A DNA stretch of 64,000 nt from Brevibacillus choshinensis (GTDB lineage Bacteria; Bacillota; Bacilli; Brevibacillales; Brevibacillaceae), in assembly GCF_001420695.1 (NCBI RefSeq), contig NZ_LJJB01000010.1:390365-454364 (forward strand). Direction: 5' to 3'. Numbering within the stretch: position 1 is the first letter of the stretch; the number at the start of each line of letters is the position of its first letter. The notes beneath the pieces were generated by a model that was not told where the DNA came from, made no database searches, and was given only the letters and a program-made list of their open reading frames with translations. Of the stretch, positions 45,443 to 54,093 are shown in pieces. The translations under genes and the position numbers were made by a program.

Positions 45443-47152
45443 ATGATTGGGTTGAAACACAAGCTACCCGCATTGACCGAGCTCATGCAGTCGAATCTGT
45501 TCATTTGCCAAGTGGAAGAGCTAGAGAACATAGATCCTGTACAGAACAAAACCGTTTTCGTAAAAGCAGAAAAAAACTGGCGTGTCGCCCATTCCTCCCA
45601 TTTGACCAGCGAAAACCGAACAGACCTCTCCCGTTTGCCTTGGGCAACGACACTGGCTATTCCACATGACACGACGCTCGCCAAGACGATTGGTTACCTG
45701 ACGTCATATGATCGCCTCCTCATCTTGGATGAGACAGGCCAGCCAGCTGGTTATGTGGAACGGAACACGGTTTTGCCATCCATCTTTGAATCCTATGAAG
45801 TACTCGAAGCTTACTTTGAGACGATGATCAAAACGATGGACGCTTCTATTTCCGTCATCGATGAGGAAGCGAAGATCATGGTCTGGACGGAGGGTGCGGA
45901 ACGCATTTTTTCCTTAAAAAGCAAAGAAGTTCTCGGACATCCCATCACCGATTACTTCCCACTCGAAATGCTAGAGACACTCAAGTCTCTCCATAACGGG
46001 CAATCCCTCTATCGCCACCAGCATCAACCGCGTGAAGATCTCGTCGTGTTGATCAATACCAATCCGATCTACCTGCATGACAAAATCATCGGCGCCGTTG
46101 CGGCGGAGACAGATATTACGAGCCAGGTTCGGCTCAATCAGGAGTTGCTCAACGCTAACAAAAAGGTGAACCATCTACAGCAAGAAATGGCCAAGATGAG
46201 TCCATCCTCCGACCCCTTTCAGCAAATCAAAGGAAGTAGTCTAGCAATCCGGCAAATCAAAGCAATGATCCAAAAGCTCAGCGCCACACAAGCCACCGTC
46301 CTGATTCTAGGAGAAAGTGGTGTCGGCAAAGAGCTGTTCGCAAAAGCCGTGCACGATGTTCGCGAAGGAGCTAACGCCCCGTTTGTCGCCATCAACTGCG
46401 GCGCAATTTCCCCTACATTGTTCGAAAGTGAGCTGTTTGGCTACGAGAAAGGAGCTTTTTCCGGTGCTGATCAAAAAGGGAAAAAAGGGATGATTGAACT
46501 GGCACGAGGTGGCACTCTGTTCCTCGATGAGGTCGGAGAAATGCCGCTCGATATGCAAGTAAAGCTGCTCCGAGTCCTACAGGAGAAAAAGTACTACCCA
46601 GTGGGAGGAACCAAGCAGATTGAGGCAGACTTCCGGATTGTGGCAGCCACCAATAAAAACCTTGAGGAACTGGTAAGGGAAGGGAGATTTCGGGAGGATC
46701 TGTTCTACCGCCTGAATGTCGTCACCATGAAAATCCCGCCATTGCGTGAACGCATCGAGGACACGATCGAACTGGCGCATTTTTTCCTCTATGAGTTTTC
46801 TTTACGCTATAATCGTCCCATTCATGCCATCTCACAAAATGTGATGCAAAACCTGTTGCAGTACGATTGGCCAGGTAACATTCGCGAGCTGAGGAATGCG
46901 ATTGAGCGTCTGGTTGTCTTTGCTACGGATGGAATGGTGAAGGAGGAAGATTTGCCGTATTCGCTGCAAAGTCAGCCCAAGCCCTCGTCCATCGAGTTGC
47001 CAGATGATCTGATCTCGTTGCAGGAAGAACTGGAAGCTCATGAGCGGCGTGTGATCCTGCGGGCAATCGAGCTGGAAAACGGAAATAAGCAGGCGGCAGC
47101 CAAGCGGCTAGGTATTTCTCGTGCTACTCTTTATAACAAGTTGAACAAATGA
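45443..47152 (+). CDS. Sigma-54 enhancer-binding protein (PAS-AAA-HTH)
   Basis: 569 residues from ATG 45443; TTG 45452 is equally possible, since AAAAGG lies 9 bases before it and none before the ATG. N-terminal CBS-like region (about 1-115), one PAS (about 120-230), a short coiled coil, then AAA+ with Walker A GESGVGKE, Walker B LFLDEVGE and DWPGNIREL. Fis-type HTH at the end: QAAAKRLGISRATLYNKL. The RpoN-contact loop reads GAFSGA (residues 337-342) where GAFTGA is usual. It sits divergent from the hydroxyproline operon and probably activates the promoters at 45316, 53923, 55207 and 55290. Confidence 0.93.
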   Translation: MIGLKHKLPALTELMQSNLFICQVEELENIDPVQNKTVFVKAEKNWRVAHSSHLTSENRTDLSRLPWATTLAIPHDTTLAKTIGYLTSYDRLLILDETGQPAGYVERNTVLPSIFESYEVLEAYFETMIKTMDASISVIDEEAKIMVWTEGAERIFSLKSKEVLGHPITDYFPLEMLETLKSLHNGQSLYRHQHQPREDLVVLINTNPIYLHDKIIGAVAAETDITSQVRLNQELLNANKKVNHLQQEMAKMSPSSDPFQQIKGSSLAIRQIKAMIQKLSATQATVLILGESGVGKELFAKAVHDVREGANAPFVAINCGAISPTLFESELFGYEKGAFSGADQKGKKGMIELARGGTLFLDEVGEMPLDMQVKLLRVLQEKKYYPVGGTKQIEADFRIVAATNKNLEELVREGRFREDLFYRLNVVTMKIPPLRERIEDTIELAHFFLYEFSLRYNRPIHAISQNVMQNLLQYDWPGNIRELRNAIERLVVFATDGMVKEEDLPYSLQSQPKPSSIELPDDLISLQEELEAHERRVILRAIELENGNKQAAAKRLGISRATLYNKLNK

Positions 47153-47186
47153 AGGATTTGCTGATCGAGTAGCTGTTGTGGAGGGC

Positions 47187-47400
47187 CGGAAAAAGGAGAA
47201 AACGCTCCAGGTTAGTAGGGACACTTACTCGGGGGTCTTTCCTGTACGGCTCCATTCCAAAAGTGGAACGGCGTCCAAAGTGGTCGGATCAAGGATGTCT
47301 CCCAGAGGTGGACGCTCTAGCGTGTTCCCCTTTTTCCACTCCGCCTGAGCCGTGTCCCTAATACCTTCGCTTTTTTCTCCTTTCTCCTGGACAGCTGTTT
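47187..47400. repeat. Foldback repeat, copy B
   Basis: 214 bases closely matching copy A at 39338-39550, same orientation. Ends GGAAAAAGGAGAAAA and TTTTCTCCTTTCTCC are inverted, and the change from GGGG to GGAG on one side is matched by a change on the other, so pairing is kept. Located just after the activator gene. Confidence 0.85.
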
Positions 47401-47486
47401 CGTTTATCGGGCTTTTACAGAGCATTTAAAATGATTCGCTGGTCTTTTTTCCTGTATTTCGCAAACGGCTAAGGTTCATTTTCTTA

Positions 47487-47520
47487 GCAAAAAAGCAGCC
47501 CCTAACCAGGCTGCTTTTCG
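47487..47520 (-). terminator. Terminator of the liv operon
   Basis: AAAAGCAGCC pairs with GGCTGCTTTT over 8 bases, with a further GC/T-run on the minus strand. It begins right after the stop of the 33-codon frame. Confidence 0.85.
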
Positions 47521-47522
47521 CT

Positions 47523-47624
47523 TTACTTTCGGGAAAAAAACGAGCGCAGACGCCGGCAGACTGTGCGACAGTCACTCCCTCGTTTTGGTGGTAGCACCTC
47601 TGACAAAATACGGACCCATTCCAT
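47523..47624 (-). CDS. 33-residue basic small protein
   Basis: ATG 47624 is preceded by AAAGGAGG with 7 bases between, as good a ribosome binding site as any in the window. The peptide begins MEWVRILSEVLPPKRG and ends CRRLRSFFSRK. It has nine Arg/Lys, two Cys and an amphipathic C-terminal part. The stop lies immediately before the terminator, and livF ends 45 bases upstream, so it is the last cistron of the liv operon. No family is known to me. It could be a small regulator or stabiliser of the transporter. Confidence 0.65.
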   Translation of the reverse strand: MEWVRILSEVLPPKRGSDCRTVCRRLRSFFSRK

Positions 47625-47669
47625 GGTTATTCCTCCTTTGTCTGATGGACGTGCAGCAACATACAATCG

Positions 47670-48386
47670 CTACGCTCCCAGATATGCTTTCACAATCGAT
47701 TCGTCACCGCGCAGCACTTCGGCCGTATTCTCCATGACGATCCGTCCCGTTTCGAGGACGTAGCCGCGATGCGCCAAACGCAGCGCTGCTTTGGCATTTT
47801 GCTCGATCAAAAGGATGGTCGTGCCCTGCTGATTAATTTCCCTGATTATTTGCATGATCTCTTGCACAATGATTGGGGCGAGCCCCATGGACGGTTCATC
47901 CAGCATCAGCAGTTTGGGACGCGCCATGAGGCCCCGGCAGATTGCCAGCATTTGCTGCTCTCCGCCGCTCAGCGTGCCTCCCAGCTGTCCACTGCGTTCT
48001 TTCAATCGAGGGAACAAGGCAAAGGCCTGTTCAATCCCCTCCGAAATGACCGTCTTTTCTTTTCTCTGTGTAAACCCGCCCAGCTCCAGATTCTCGCGGA
48101 CAGTCAATCCAGCAAAAATGCGCCGCCCTTCCGGTACATGGATGATACCGGCCTCTACAATTTTATGAGGGGCCCAGCCGACCAGACTCTTCCCTTCCAG
48201 CTGGATGTCACCGCTCCCAGGGCGAACGAGTCCAGAGATGGTTTTGAGAGTGGTGCTTTTCCCTGCTCCGTTGCTGCCGAGCAGAGCGACGATTTCTCCC
48301 TGTCGCACCTCGAGGCTGATGCCTTTTAGCGCTTCGATTTTTCCATAATACGAATGCACCTCATTAATCGTCAAAAGAGCACTCAT
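47670..48386 (-). CDS. livF: Branched-chain-type ABC importer ATPase LivF
   Basis: 238 residues. Walker A LLGSNGAGKSTT, signature LSGGEQQMLAICRGL, Walker B LLMLDEPSMGLAP and switch His region ILLIEQNAKAAL are typical of LivF. Its ATG overlaps the livG stop (ATGA). With LivG it powers the LivHM permease. Operon context suggests hydroxyproline, proline or related amino acids as substrate. Confidence 0.92.
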   Translation of the reverse strand: MSALLTINEVHSYYGKIEALKGISLEVRQGEIVALLGSNGAGKSTTLKTISGLVRPGSGDIQLEGKSLVGWAPHKIVEAGIIHVPEGRRIFAGLTVRENLELGGFTQRKEKTVISEGIEQAFALFPRLKERSGQLGGTLSGGEQQMLAICRGLMARPKLLMLDEPSMGLAPIIVQEIMQIIREINQQGTTILLIEQNAKAALRLAHRGYVLETGRIVMENTAEVLRGDESIVKAYLGA

Positions 48387-49156
48387 ACAGCCTCCTCCTC
48401 CTTTCCGAGGTAGGCCTCTACGACTCGCGGATGATTCAAGACATCCACAGGAGTGCCTTCTGCAATTTTTTGACCATAGTCGAGCACAATCACCCGTTCT
48501 GATATCTTTTTAATCAGTCCCATATCATGCTCGATGATGACAACAGTCAGTTGATAGGTTTCGCGGATGCGCCGGATCAGCGCGATGAGGTTTTCCTTTT
48601 CCTCGTAGTTCAGTCCTGCTGCCGGTTCATCTAACAAAAGAACGCGAGGCTGGGTGGCCAATGCTCTGGCGATTTCCAGATAGCGCTGCGCCCCGTACGG
48701 CAGATTTTTAGCGATGCGCTCGCTATATTCCTCGATGCCTACGAAGTTTAGACACGCCATAGCAGTTTCTTCGATTAGCCGTTCTTCTTGCTTCTGAGCA
48801 CGCGTCTGCCAGAGTGCTCCCCATACCGTTTGTTTGGTTCGGCCGTGCATCCCCGCTTTGACATTGTCGAGCACCGACAGATTCGGGAACAGCCGTAGAT
48901 TTTGAAAGGTCCTCGCCATCCCCATGCAGGTAATCTGACTCGGTTTTTTCCCGACGAGGTTCTCATCTTGTAGCAGAATTTGCCCGGAGGAGGGTCGATA
49001 GAATCCGGTGATCATGTTGAAAACAGAGGTCTTGCCTGCTCCATTCGGTCCGATAATACTCGTGATCGAGCCAGCAGGTATGTCAAAGCTCAAATCATTG
49101 ACTGCTGTCAGACCGCCAAATTTAAGCGTTATATTTTTCAACGTCAAGGCTGACAT
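48383..49156 (-). CDS. livG: Branched-chain-type ABC importer ATPase LivG
   Basis: 257 residues from ATG 49156, with AAGGGGG upstream; the ATG at 49162 is too close to it. Walker [18 protein letters not shown], LivG-type long insert between Q-loop and signature, [15 protein letters not shown] in place of LSGGQ, and Walker [13 protein letters not shown]. It overlaps livM by about 35 bases. Confidence 0.92.
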   Translation of the reverse strand: MSALTLKNITLKFGGLTAVNDLSFDIPAGSITSIIGPNGAGKTSVFNMITGFYRPSSGQILLQDENLVGKKPSQITCMGMARTFQNLRLFPNLSVLDNVKAGMHGRTKQTVWGALWQTRAQKQEERLIEETAMACLNFVGIEEYSERIAKNLPYGAQRYLEIARALATQPRVLLLDEPAAGLNYEEKENLIALIRRIRETYQLTVVIIEHDMGLIKKISERVIVLDYGQKIAEGTPVDVLNHPRVVEAYLGKEEEAV

Positions 49157-50123
49157 CCGCATCGTCCCCCTTTCGTGCTTTTTTAGCGCCGCTTCTGGAG
49201 GCTTTGGTTGACTCGTAGCGGGCAGGCCACAAGCCTTGGGGACGGAACAGCATCATGACGACCAATGCTGCGCCAAAGATCAAATAGCGCCAGTCCTCGA
49301 CGGAACGCAGCAATTCGGGCAATGCGATCACAAGAACGGCTCCCAGCACCACTCCAGGAATACTGCCCAAACCACCGAGAACGACCGCGAGCAAAATCAT
49401 GATCGACTGCGTAAAGCTAAAGCTCAGCGGGGCAATCGCACTCATCTTGACGGCAAAAATGGACCCCGCCATACTGCCGATCACAGCACCAATCGAGTAC
49501 GCCAGCAGCTTCATCCTGATGCGATTGATCCCCATCGCCTCTGCCGCGTCTTCGTCCTCGCGAATGTACATCCACGCCCTTCCCAGCCGTGACGTGCCCA
49601 AGCGCCTTACAGCGAGTACCGCCAGCACCGCCACGATGAGAATCAAATAATAAAAGTCCATCTGTCCCGACAGTACATAGCCACCGATGGAAGGACGAGG
49701 AATGCCGTATATTCCCGAAGCCGAACCTGTGATCTCGAGGTTGATCGCTAGAATGCGGATAATTTCCCCAAAACCGAGCGTGACAATCGCCAAATAATCA
49801 CTTCGCAGACGCAGGGTCGGTGCCCCGACAATCACGCCTACGATCGCCGCACATAGCATCGCGACAGGCAAGGTCAGCCAGAATGACCAGTGAAAGACCG
49901 TCATCAAGATTCCCGTCGTATAAGCGCCTACCGCAAAGAAGGCAGCATAGCCCAGGTCTAAAAGACCTGCGAAGCCTACCACGACATTTAGCCCTTGAGC
50001 GAGGACGACGTAAAATAACGCCAGTGTAGCAACATCCAGCCAATAATTATTCGACAAAAAGGGAAGCAGGCAGAGGGCGACGAGCAACAGGACGATGCCG
50101 ATTTTATTTTGCGATGGTCTCAT
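49122..50123 (-). CDS. livM: Branched-chain-type ABC importer permease LivM
   Basis: 333 residues, about nine membrane helices. LivM features: [47 protein letters not shown] and the EAA-like loop [25 protein letters not shown]. The Lys/Arg-rich tail lies in the overlap with livG. GAGG precedes the ATG, and livH ends 3 bases upstream. Confidence 0.92.
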   Translation of the reverse strand: MRPSQNKIGIVLLLVALCLLPFLSNNYWLDVATLALFYVVLAQGLNVVVGFAGLLDLGYAAFFAVGAYTTGILMTVFHWSFWLTLPVAMLCAAIVGVIVGAPTLRLRSDYLAIVTLGFGEIIRILAINLEITGSASGIYGIPRPSIGGYVLSGQMDFYYLILIVAVLAVLAVRRLGTSRLGRAWMYIREDEDAAEAMGINRIRMKLLAYSIGAVIGSMAGSIFAVKMSAIAPLSFSFTQSIMILLAVVLGGLGSIPGVVLGAVLVIALPELLRSVEDWRYLIFGAALVVMMLFRPQGLWPARYESTKASRSGAKKARKGDDADVSLDVEKYNA

Positions 50124-50126
50124 CCG

Positions 50127-51023
50127 CTACATCCTCTCTGTCACTTTTTCACCCATGATGCCAGTCGGTTTCAGCACCAGGATGAGAATGAGCAAGGAAA
50201 AGGCGACAACATCCTTCCATGATCCGCCGAAAACAAATGTGCCTGCCGTCTCCATCATTCCGAGCAACAATCCTCCCAGCATCGCTCCCGGAATGCTGCC
50301 GATCCCTCCCAATACGGCTGCCGTAAACGCCTTGAGCCCGATGATAAAGCCCATCATGAAGTTGACCGTTCCGTAGTAGGCTCCTGCCATCGTTCCCGCT
50401 CCGGCAGCCAAGGAAGCACCGATGAAAAAGGTGAGGCCGATTACCTTGTGAACATTGATGCCCATCAAATGGCAAGCGGTTTGATCGTGGGCAATGGCCC
50501 GCATTGCTTTTCCGTACAAAGTCCGACTAATGAAAAGATGCAGACCGAGCATCAAAAGGGCAGAGATGAGGACCAGTCCCATTTGCGTGTAAGTAATCTG
50601 CGCACCGAGCACATTCCACCCATCGTGGGAGAGCTGCACGGGATATACCTGATACTGCGCGCCCCACGCAATCATCGACCCATTCTCCAGAAAGAGCGAG
50701 ACACCGAGTGCCGTGATCAGGATGGAGAGCCGGGGAGCGAGAAGCAGCGGCCGATAAGCCACGCGCTCGATCCCCATTCCAATCGCTCCTACGATCACCA
50801 TCGTGAGCAGCAGCACGACGATGATTCCCATCAGACCTGCCCCGGAGCCACTGATCATGCTGAGCAGGCTGTAGCCCACGAACGCCCCCAGCATGTACAA
50901 GTCTCCGTGCGCAAAGTTAAGCAATTTGATGATACCAAAAACCATGGTATAGCCTAAGGCAATCAGACTGTAGAAAGCCCCAATCACCAAACCATCCGCT
51001 AGCGTCTGAACCAGGATGTCCAT
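50127..51023 (-). CDS. livH: Branched-chain-type ABC importer permease LivH
   Basis: 298 residues from ATG 51023; a longer frame to 51071 overlaps livK and is out of family. Typical start LVQTLADGLVIGAFYSLIALGY and TMVFGIIKLLNFAHGDLYMLGAF, EAA-like loop AIAHDQTACHLMGINVHKVIG, and GGIGSIPGAMLGGLLLG near the end. Confidence 0.92.
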   Translation of the reverse strand: MDILVQTLADGLVIGAFYSLIALGYTMVFGIIKLLNFAHGDLYMLGAFVGYSLLSMISGSGAGLMGIIVVLLLTMVIVGAIGMGIERVAYRPLLLAPRLSILITALGVSLFLENGSMIAWGAQYQVYPVQLSHDGWNVLGAQITYTQMGLVLISALLMLGLHLFISRTLYGKAMRAIAHDQTACHLMGINVHKVIGLTFFIGASLAAGAGTMAGAYYGTVNFMMGFIIGLKAFTAAVLGGIGSIPGAMLGGLLLGMMETAGTFVFGGSWKDVVAFSLLILILVLKPTGIMGEKVTERM

Positions 51024-51045
51024 TCGTTCAACTTCCCTTCTCCGC

Positions 51046-52188
51046 TTATTTTGCCAGCGTGAACTTGCCACCTGTCACTTTCAAGACCGCAAAGTTGGAG
51101 GTATCCAAGGTATTTTGGGCGTTAAAGGAAATGGTTTGTCCAAGCGCTTTGAAATCCTTAGTCTCTTTGATCGCCTTTTTGAGCGCATCGTGGTCAGTAG
51201 AATTAGCGAGTTTTAGAGCATCCGCGAGCAAATTGACCGCGTTGTAGCTCAGTGCAGAGAATGGACCGGGAGCCAGATTGTTATACGTTGCCTTGTACTC
51301 GGTCGTGAATGCTTCTGCGCCCTCGATAAATTCGGCTGTCGGAGTAGCGGTGATCAGCAGTCCTTCTGCATTGTCTGCTCCCGCAATCTTGATGATGTCT
51401 TCACTAAACGAACCATCGCCTACCAGGAATAGTCCAGAGACACCTTTTTGCTTGAACTGCTTGAGCATCAGCCCGCCAGCCGCATAATAGCCTGTAAAAT
51501 ACGTAGCATCCGGAGCGACGCCTTTCAGCTTGGTAACCAAGGCGCTGAAGTCTTTTTCCTCGGGGTTGATTGCTTCATACGCCACTACGGTACCGCCCGC
51601 TTTTTCCACAGACGCTTTGGCGAAATCAGCGAGGTCTTTTGCATAGGCAGAGTTGTCATGGATCAGCGCGACTTTCTTCGCTTGGTTGGCAGCCATATAA
51701 TCCGCTGCCGTTTGTGCTTGGTCAGGAGTCAGCCCGTTAATCAAAAACAGGGTGTCATAGCCTTGGGCAGGTAATTTTGCAGAGTTGGCAGCAGGAACAA
51801 TCATCGGAATATTGGCATTTTTAAAGACACCAGAGGAAGGCAGTGTCGCACCGGAGCAGTAACCCCCTACGACAGCTACTACATTTTGTGAGACCAGCTT
51901 GTTCGCTGCTGTCGTCGCCATTTGCGGATCACATCCGTCATCTGCCACTTCGATTTTCAATTTCTTCCCGAGCACGCCGCCTCCGTCATTTACCTTTTTA
52001 ACGGCCATCTCGATTGCATTTTGCATATCTTTTCCGTCAGTGGCATTGTTACCTGTCACGGGCAACAGTACCCCTACCGCTATCTCATCTCCACTCGCCC
52101 CTGATGACTGCCCTTGATTTGCACACCCTGCTACGACCAGCGAAAGAGTCAACAGCGCAGCCGTTATCACGCTTCCCCATTTTTTCAT
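51046..52188 (-). CDS. livK: Branched-chain-type substrate-binding lipoprotein LivK
   Basis: 380 residues from ATG 52188. Lipobox SLVVAGCANQ, then the periplasmic-binding fold of family 6 with IAVGVLLPVTGNNATDGKDM, VVAVVGGYCSGATLPSSG and KVALIHDNSAYAKDLA. Ligand residues typical for branched-chain or small neutral amino acids. Encoded in the same transcript as OppA upstream and LivHMGF downstream. A proline or hydroxyproline ligand is an inference from context. Confidence 0.9.
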   Translation of the reverse strand: MKKWGSVITAALLTLSLVVAGCANQGQSSGASGDEIAVGVLLPVTGNNATDGKDMQNAIEMAVKKVNDGGGVLGKKLKIEVADDGCDPQMATTAANKLVSQNVVAVVGGYCSGATLPSSGVFKNANIPMIVPAANSAKLPAQGYDTLFLINGLTPDQAQTAADYMAANQAKKVALIHDNSAYAKDLADFAKASVEKAGGTVVAYEAINPEEKDFSALVTKLKGVAPDATYFTGYYAAGGLMLKQFKQKGVSGLFLVGDGSFSEDIIKIAGADNAEGLLITATPTAEFIEGAEAFTTEYKATYNNLAPGPFSALSYNAVNLLADALKLANSTDHDALKKAIKETKDFKALGQTISFNAQNTLDTSNFAVLKVTGGKFTLAK

Positions 52189-52209
52189 ACCCATTCCCCC
52201 AATTGAATA

Positions 52210-53868
52210 TTATTCGATGGACGCCCATTTCCAGTCAATTGCGCCCAAACCATCCTGGAAGACTCCTTTGACCTTGTCGTTTTTCACCCATGTGTGCGTG
52301 TAAAAGTAAATCGGCATGATCGGCATCTCGTCCATCATGATCTTCTCAGCTTCACCGAGGATCGCCTTACGCTTTTCCGGATCCCCTTCTGTCGCTGATT
52401 GGTTCAGGAGCTCCTTGAATTTCGGATTCTCCCATCGGGTGTCATTGTTCCCGCCATTTTTATCTTTGAACAGCTCTAGGAAGTTGATCGGATCGTTGAA
52501 ATCGCCAGACCAACCAAGACGTCCCACCTGATAGTTTCCTTCGTGCATGGTCTCGAGGTAGACTTTCCACTCCTGATTTTCCAGCTTCACTTCTGCCCCC
52601 AGATTTTTGCGCCACTGATCCTGGATCGCTTCAGCGATTTTCTTGTGGCCATCCGAGGTGTTATACACGAGCGTGATCGGTGGCAGCTTGGACATTCCCA
52701 GCTCTTTGAGACCTTCGTCCAACAGCTTTTTAGCTGTCTCCTGATCATTGTCCTTGAAGTAACCGCCCTGATTTAGCGCCATCGTTGGTGGTACCGCTGC
52801 CATAGCAGGCTGTTGATTCGCTTGCAGGACATTGTCGATCAAGATTTGACGATTAATCGAATAGGCAAATGCTTTACGAATTTTAACGTTATTGAAAGGA
52901 GGTTTCTCCGTATTAAACTTATACCAATAAGTCGCTCCTACCGGTTTTACCTGGAGCTTGCCACTGTCTTTCAAAGCTGGCATTGCATCTGTAGGGAGGG
53001 AGCTTAGTGGTGAACCTGCCCAGTCAATTTCTCCATTCTCGTACATAGACAGCTCTGTGTTTTCATCCTCTACCATGGAGAAATTGATTTTGTCCAGCTT
53101 GACACTGTCCTTGTCCCAGTACTGGTCGTTCTTGACGAGCACCAGCTTGCTCTTGTGATCCCACACTTCCATCTTAAACGGTCCATTGCCCAAGTGTGTT
53201 TTTGCATCTCCTGCCCAGTTTGGATTGGACTCGATCAGCTTTTTATTTACCGGGAAATATGTTTGGAAGGCGGTGAGCTCCAAAAAGAATGGAGTTGGAT
53301 TCTCTAGCTCCACTTTGAGCGTCTTGTTGTCGACTGCTTTCACTCCGACGTCATCTAGCTTGCCTTCTCCCTTGTTTGCCTTCTCCGCATTCTTGATGTA
53401 ATAGAGCTGGTAGGCGTAATTGGAGGCTGTCTTGGGGTCCAGTGCCCGTTTCCATGCGTACTCAAAATCGTGAGCAGTGACTGCTTCTCCATTACTCCAC
53501 TTCGAATCACGCAGTGTGAAGGTGTACGTTTTCAAATCAGGAGAAACGTCGATTTTTTCGGCAACTGCCTCTACTGGCTTGCCTTCTGGACCGATTCTCG
53601 TCAGACCGTCAAAGAGCGCTTTGGTAATTGCTGCTGAAGTCGTATCCTCCGCCAAACCAGGATCTCCAGTTGGTGGCTCTGAGTGAAGATTCCAGCGCAA
53701 TACTTGCTCTGCTTTTGGCTTTTCAGCAGTTGCTGGCTGTGTCTGCGTTTGATTTTGACTCTGTGAAGGATCAGCAGGCTTGGCTGCTGGTTGTCCTCCC
53801 CCACATCCTGCCAGTGCTGCTCCTAAAACGGCTACACTGCTGATGAGAGAAAAAATACTTCTTTTCAA
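52210..53868 (-). CDS. Oligopeptide-binding lipoprotein OppA/DppE type, orphan
   Basis: 552 residues. Lipobox VLGAALAGCGGG, then a Gln/Thr/Pro linker and a family-5 peptide-binding body: LRWNLHSEPPTGDPGLAEDT, SNGEAVTAHDFEYAWKRALDP, TPFFLELTAFQTYFPVNKKL and HEGNYQVGRLGWSGDFNDP. No opp permease or ATPase gene is nearby, so it must use a transporter encoded elsewhere. It is first in the operon and 21 bases before livK. With a prolidase gene next door, collagen-like X-Pro or X-Hyp peptides are a likely ligand. Confidence 0.9.
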   Translation of the reverse strand: MKRSIFSLISSVAVLGAALAGCGGGQPAAKPADPSQSQNQTQTQPATAEKPKAEQVLRWNLHSEPPTGDPGLAEDTTSAAITKALFDGLTRIGPEGKPVEAVAEKIDVSPDLKTYTFTLRDSKWSNGEAVTAHDFEYAWKRALDPKTASNYAYQLYYIKNAEKANKGEGKLDDVGVKAVDNKTLKVELENPTPFFLELTAFQTYFPVNKKLIESNPNWAGDAKTHLGNGPFKMEVWDHKSKLVLVKNDQYWDKDSVKLDKINFSMVEDENTELSMYENGEIDWAGSPLSSLPTDAMPALKDSGKLQVKPVGATYWYKFNTEKPPFNNVKIRKAFAYSINRQILIDNVLQANQQPAMAAVPPTMALNQGGYFKDNDQETAKKLLDEGLKELGMSKLPPITLVYNTSDGHKKIAEAIQDQWRKNLGAEVKLENQEWKVYLETMHEGNYQVGRLGWSGDFNDPINFLELFKDKNGGNNDTRWENPKFKELLNQSATEGDPEKRKAILGEAEKIMMDEMPIMPIYFYTHTWVKNDKVKGVFQDGLGAIDWKWASIE

Positions 53869-53922
53869 GCGATCAACCCCTCATTTTCTCATTTGCTTAT
53901 AACTTTCGCAATTTACTGAAAA

Positions 53923-53938
53923 TGCAAGAGGTGTGCCA
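53923..53938 (-). promoter_or_regulatory. Sigma-54 (-24/-12) promoter
   Basis: Minus-strand TGGCACACCTCTTGCA is a full consensus match (TGGCAC-N5-TTGCA). It is 55 bases before oppA and drives oppA-livKHMGF and the 33-codon frame. Confidence 0.92.
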
Positions 53939-53975
53939 GTCTGGTAAAAGGAGGGGATTAGCCATTTACGGCGCC

Positions 53976-53998
53976 TTGTGTATCAGTTCTTTTACACA
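53976..53998. promoter_or_regulatory. Hydroxyproline activator site, copy 2
   Basis: Dyad TTGTGTA-N10-TACACA containing TTCTTTTACA, centred about 49 bases upstream of the -24 box at 53938. Confidence 0.6.
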
Positions 53999-54048
53999 TC
54001 TGTGTCTAGTGTTTAAGATTTTATACAGTACTTTGTACATGGATAAAA

Positions 54049-54086
54049 GAAAACCCTCGACCGCACCGTTCGCAGTCAAGGGTTCT
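54049..54086 (-). terminator. Terminator after the dipeptidase gene
   Basis: AGAAAACCCTCGAC pairs with GTCAAGGGTTCTCC; the minus strand continues TTTTCTTTT. Eight bases after the stop. Confidence 0.88.
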
Positions 54087-54093
54087 CCCTCTG

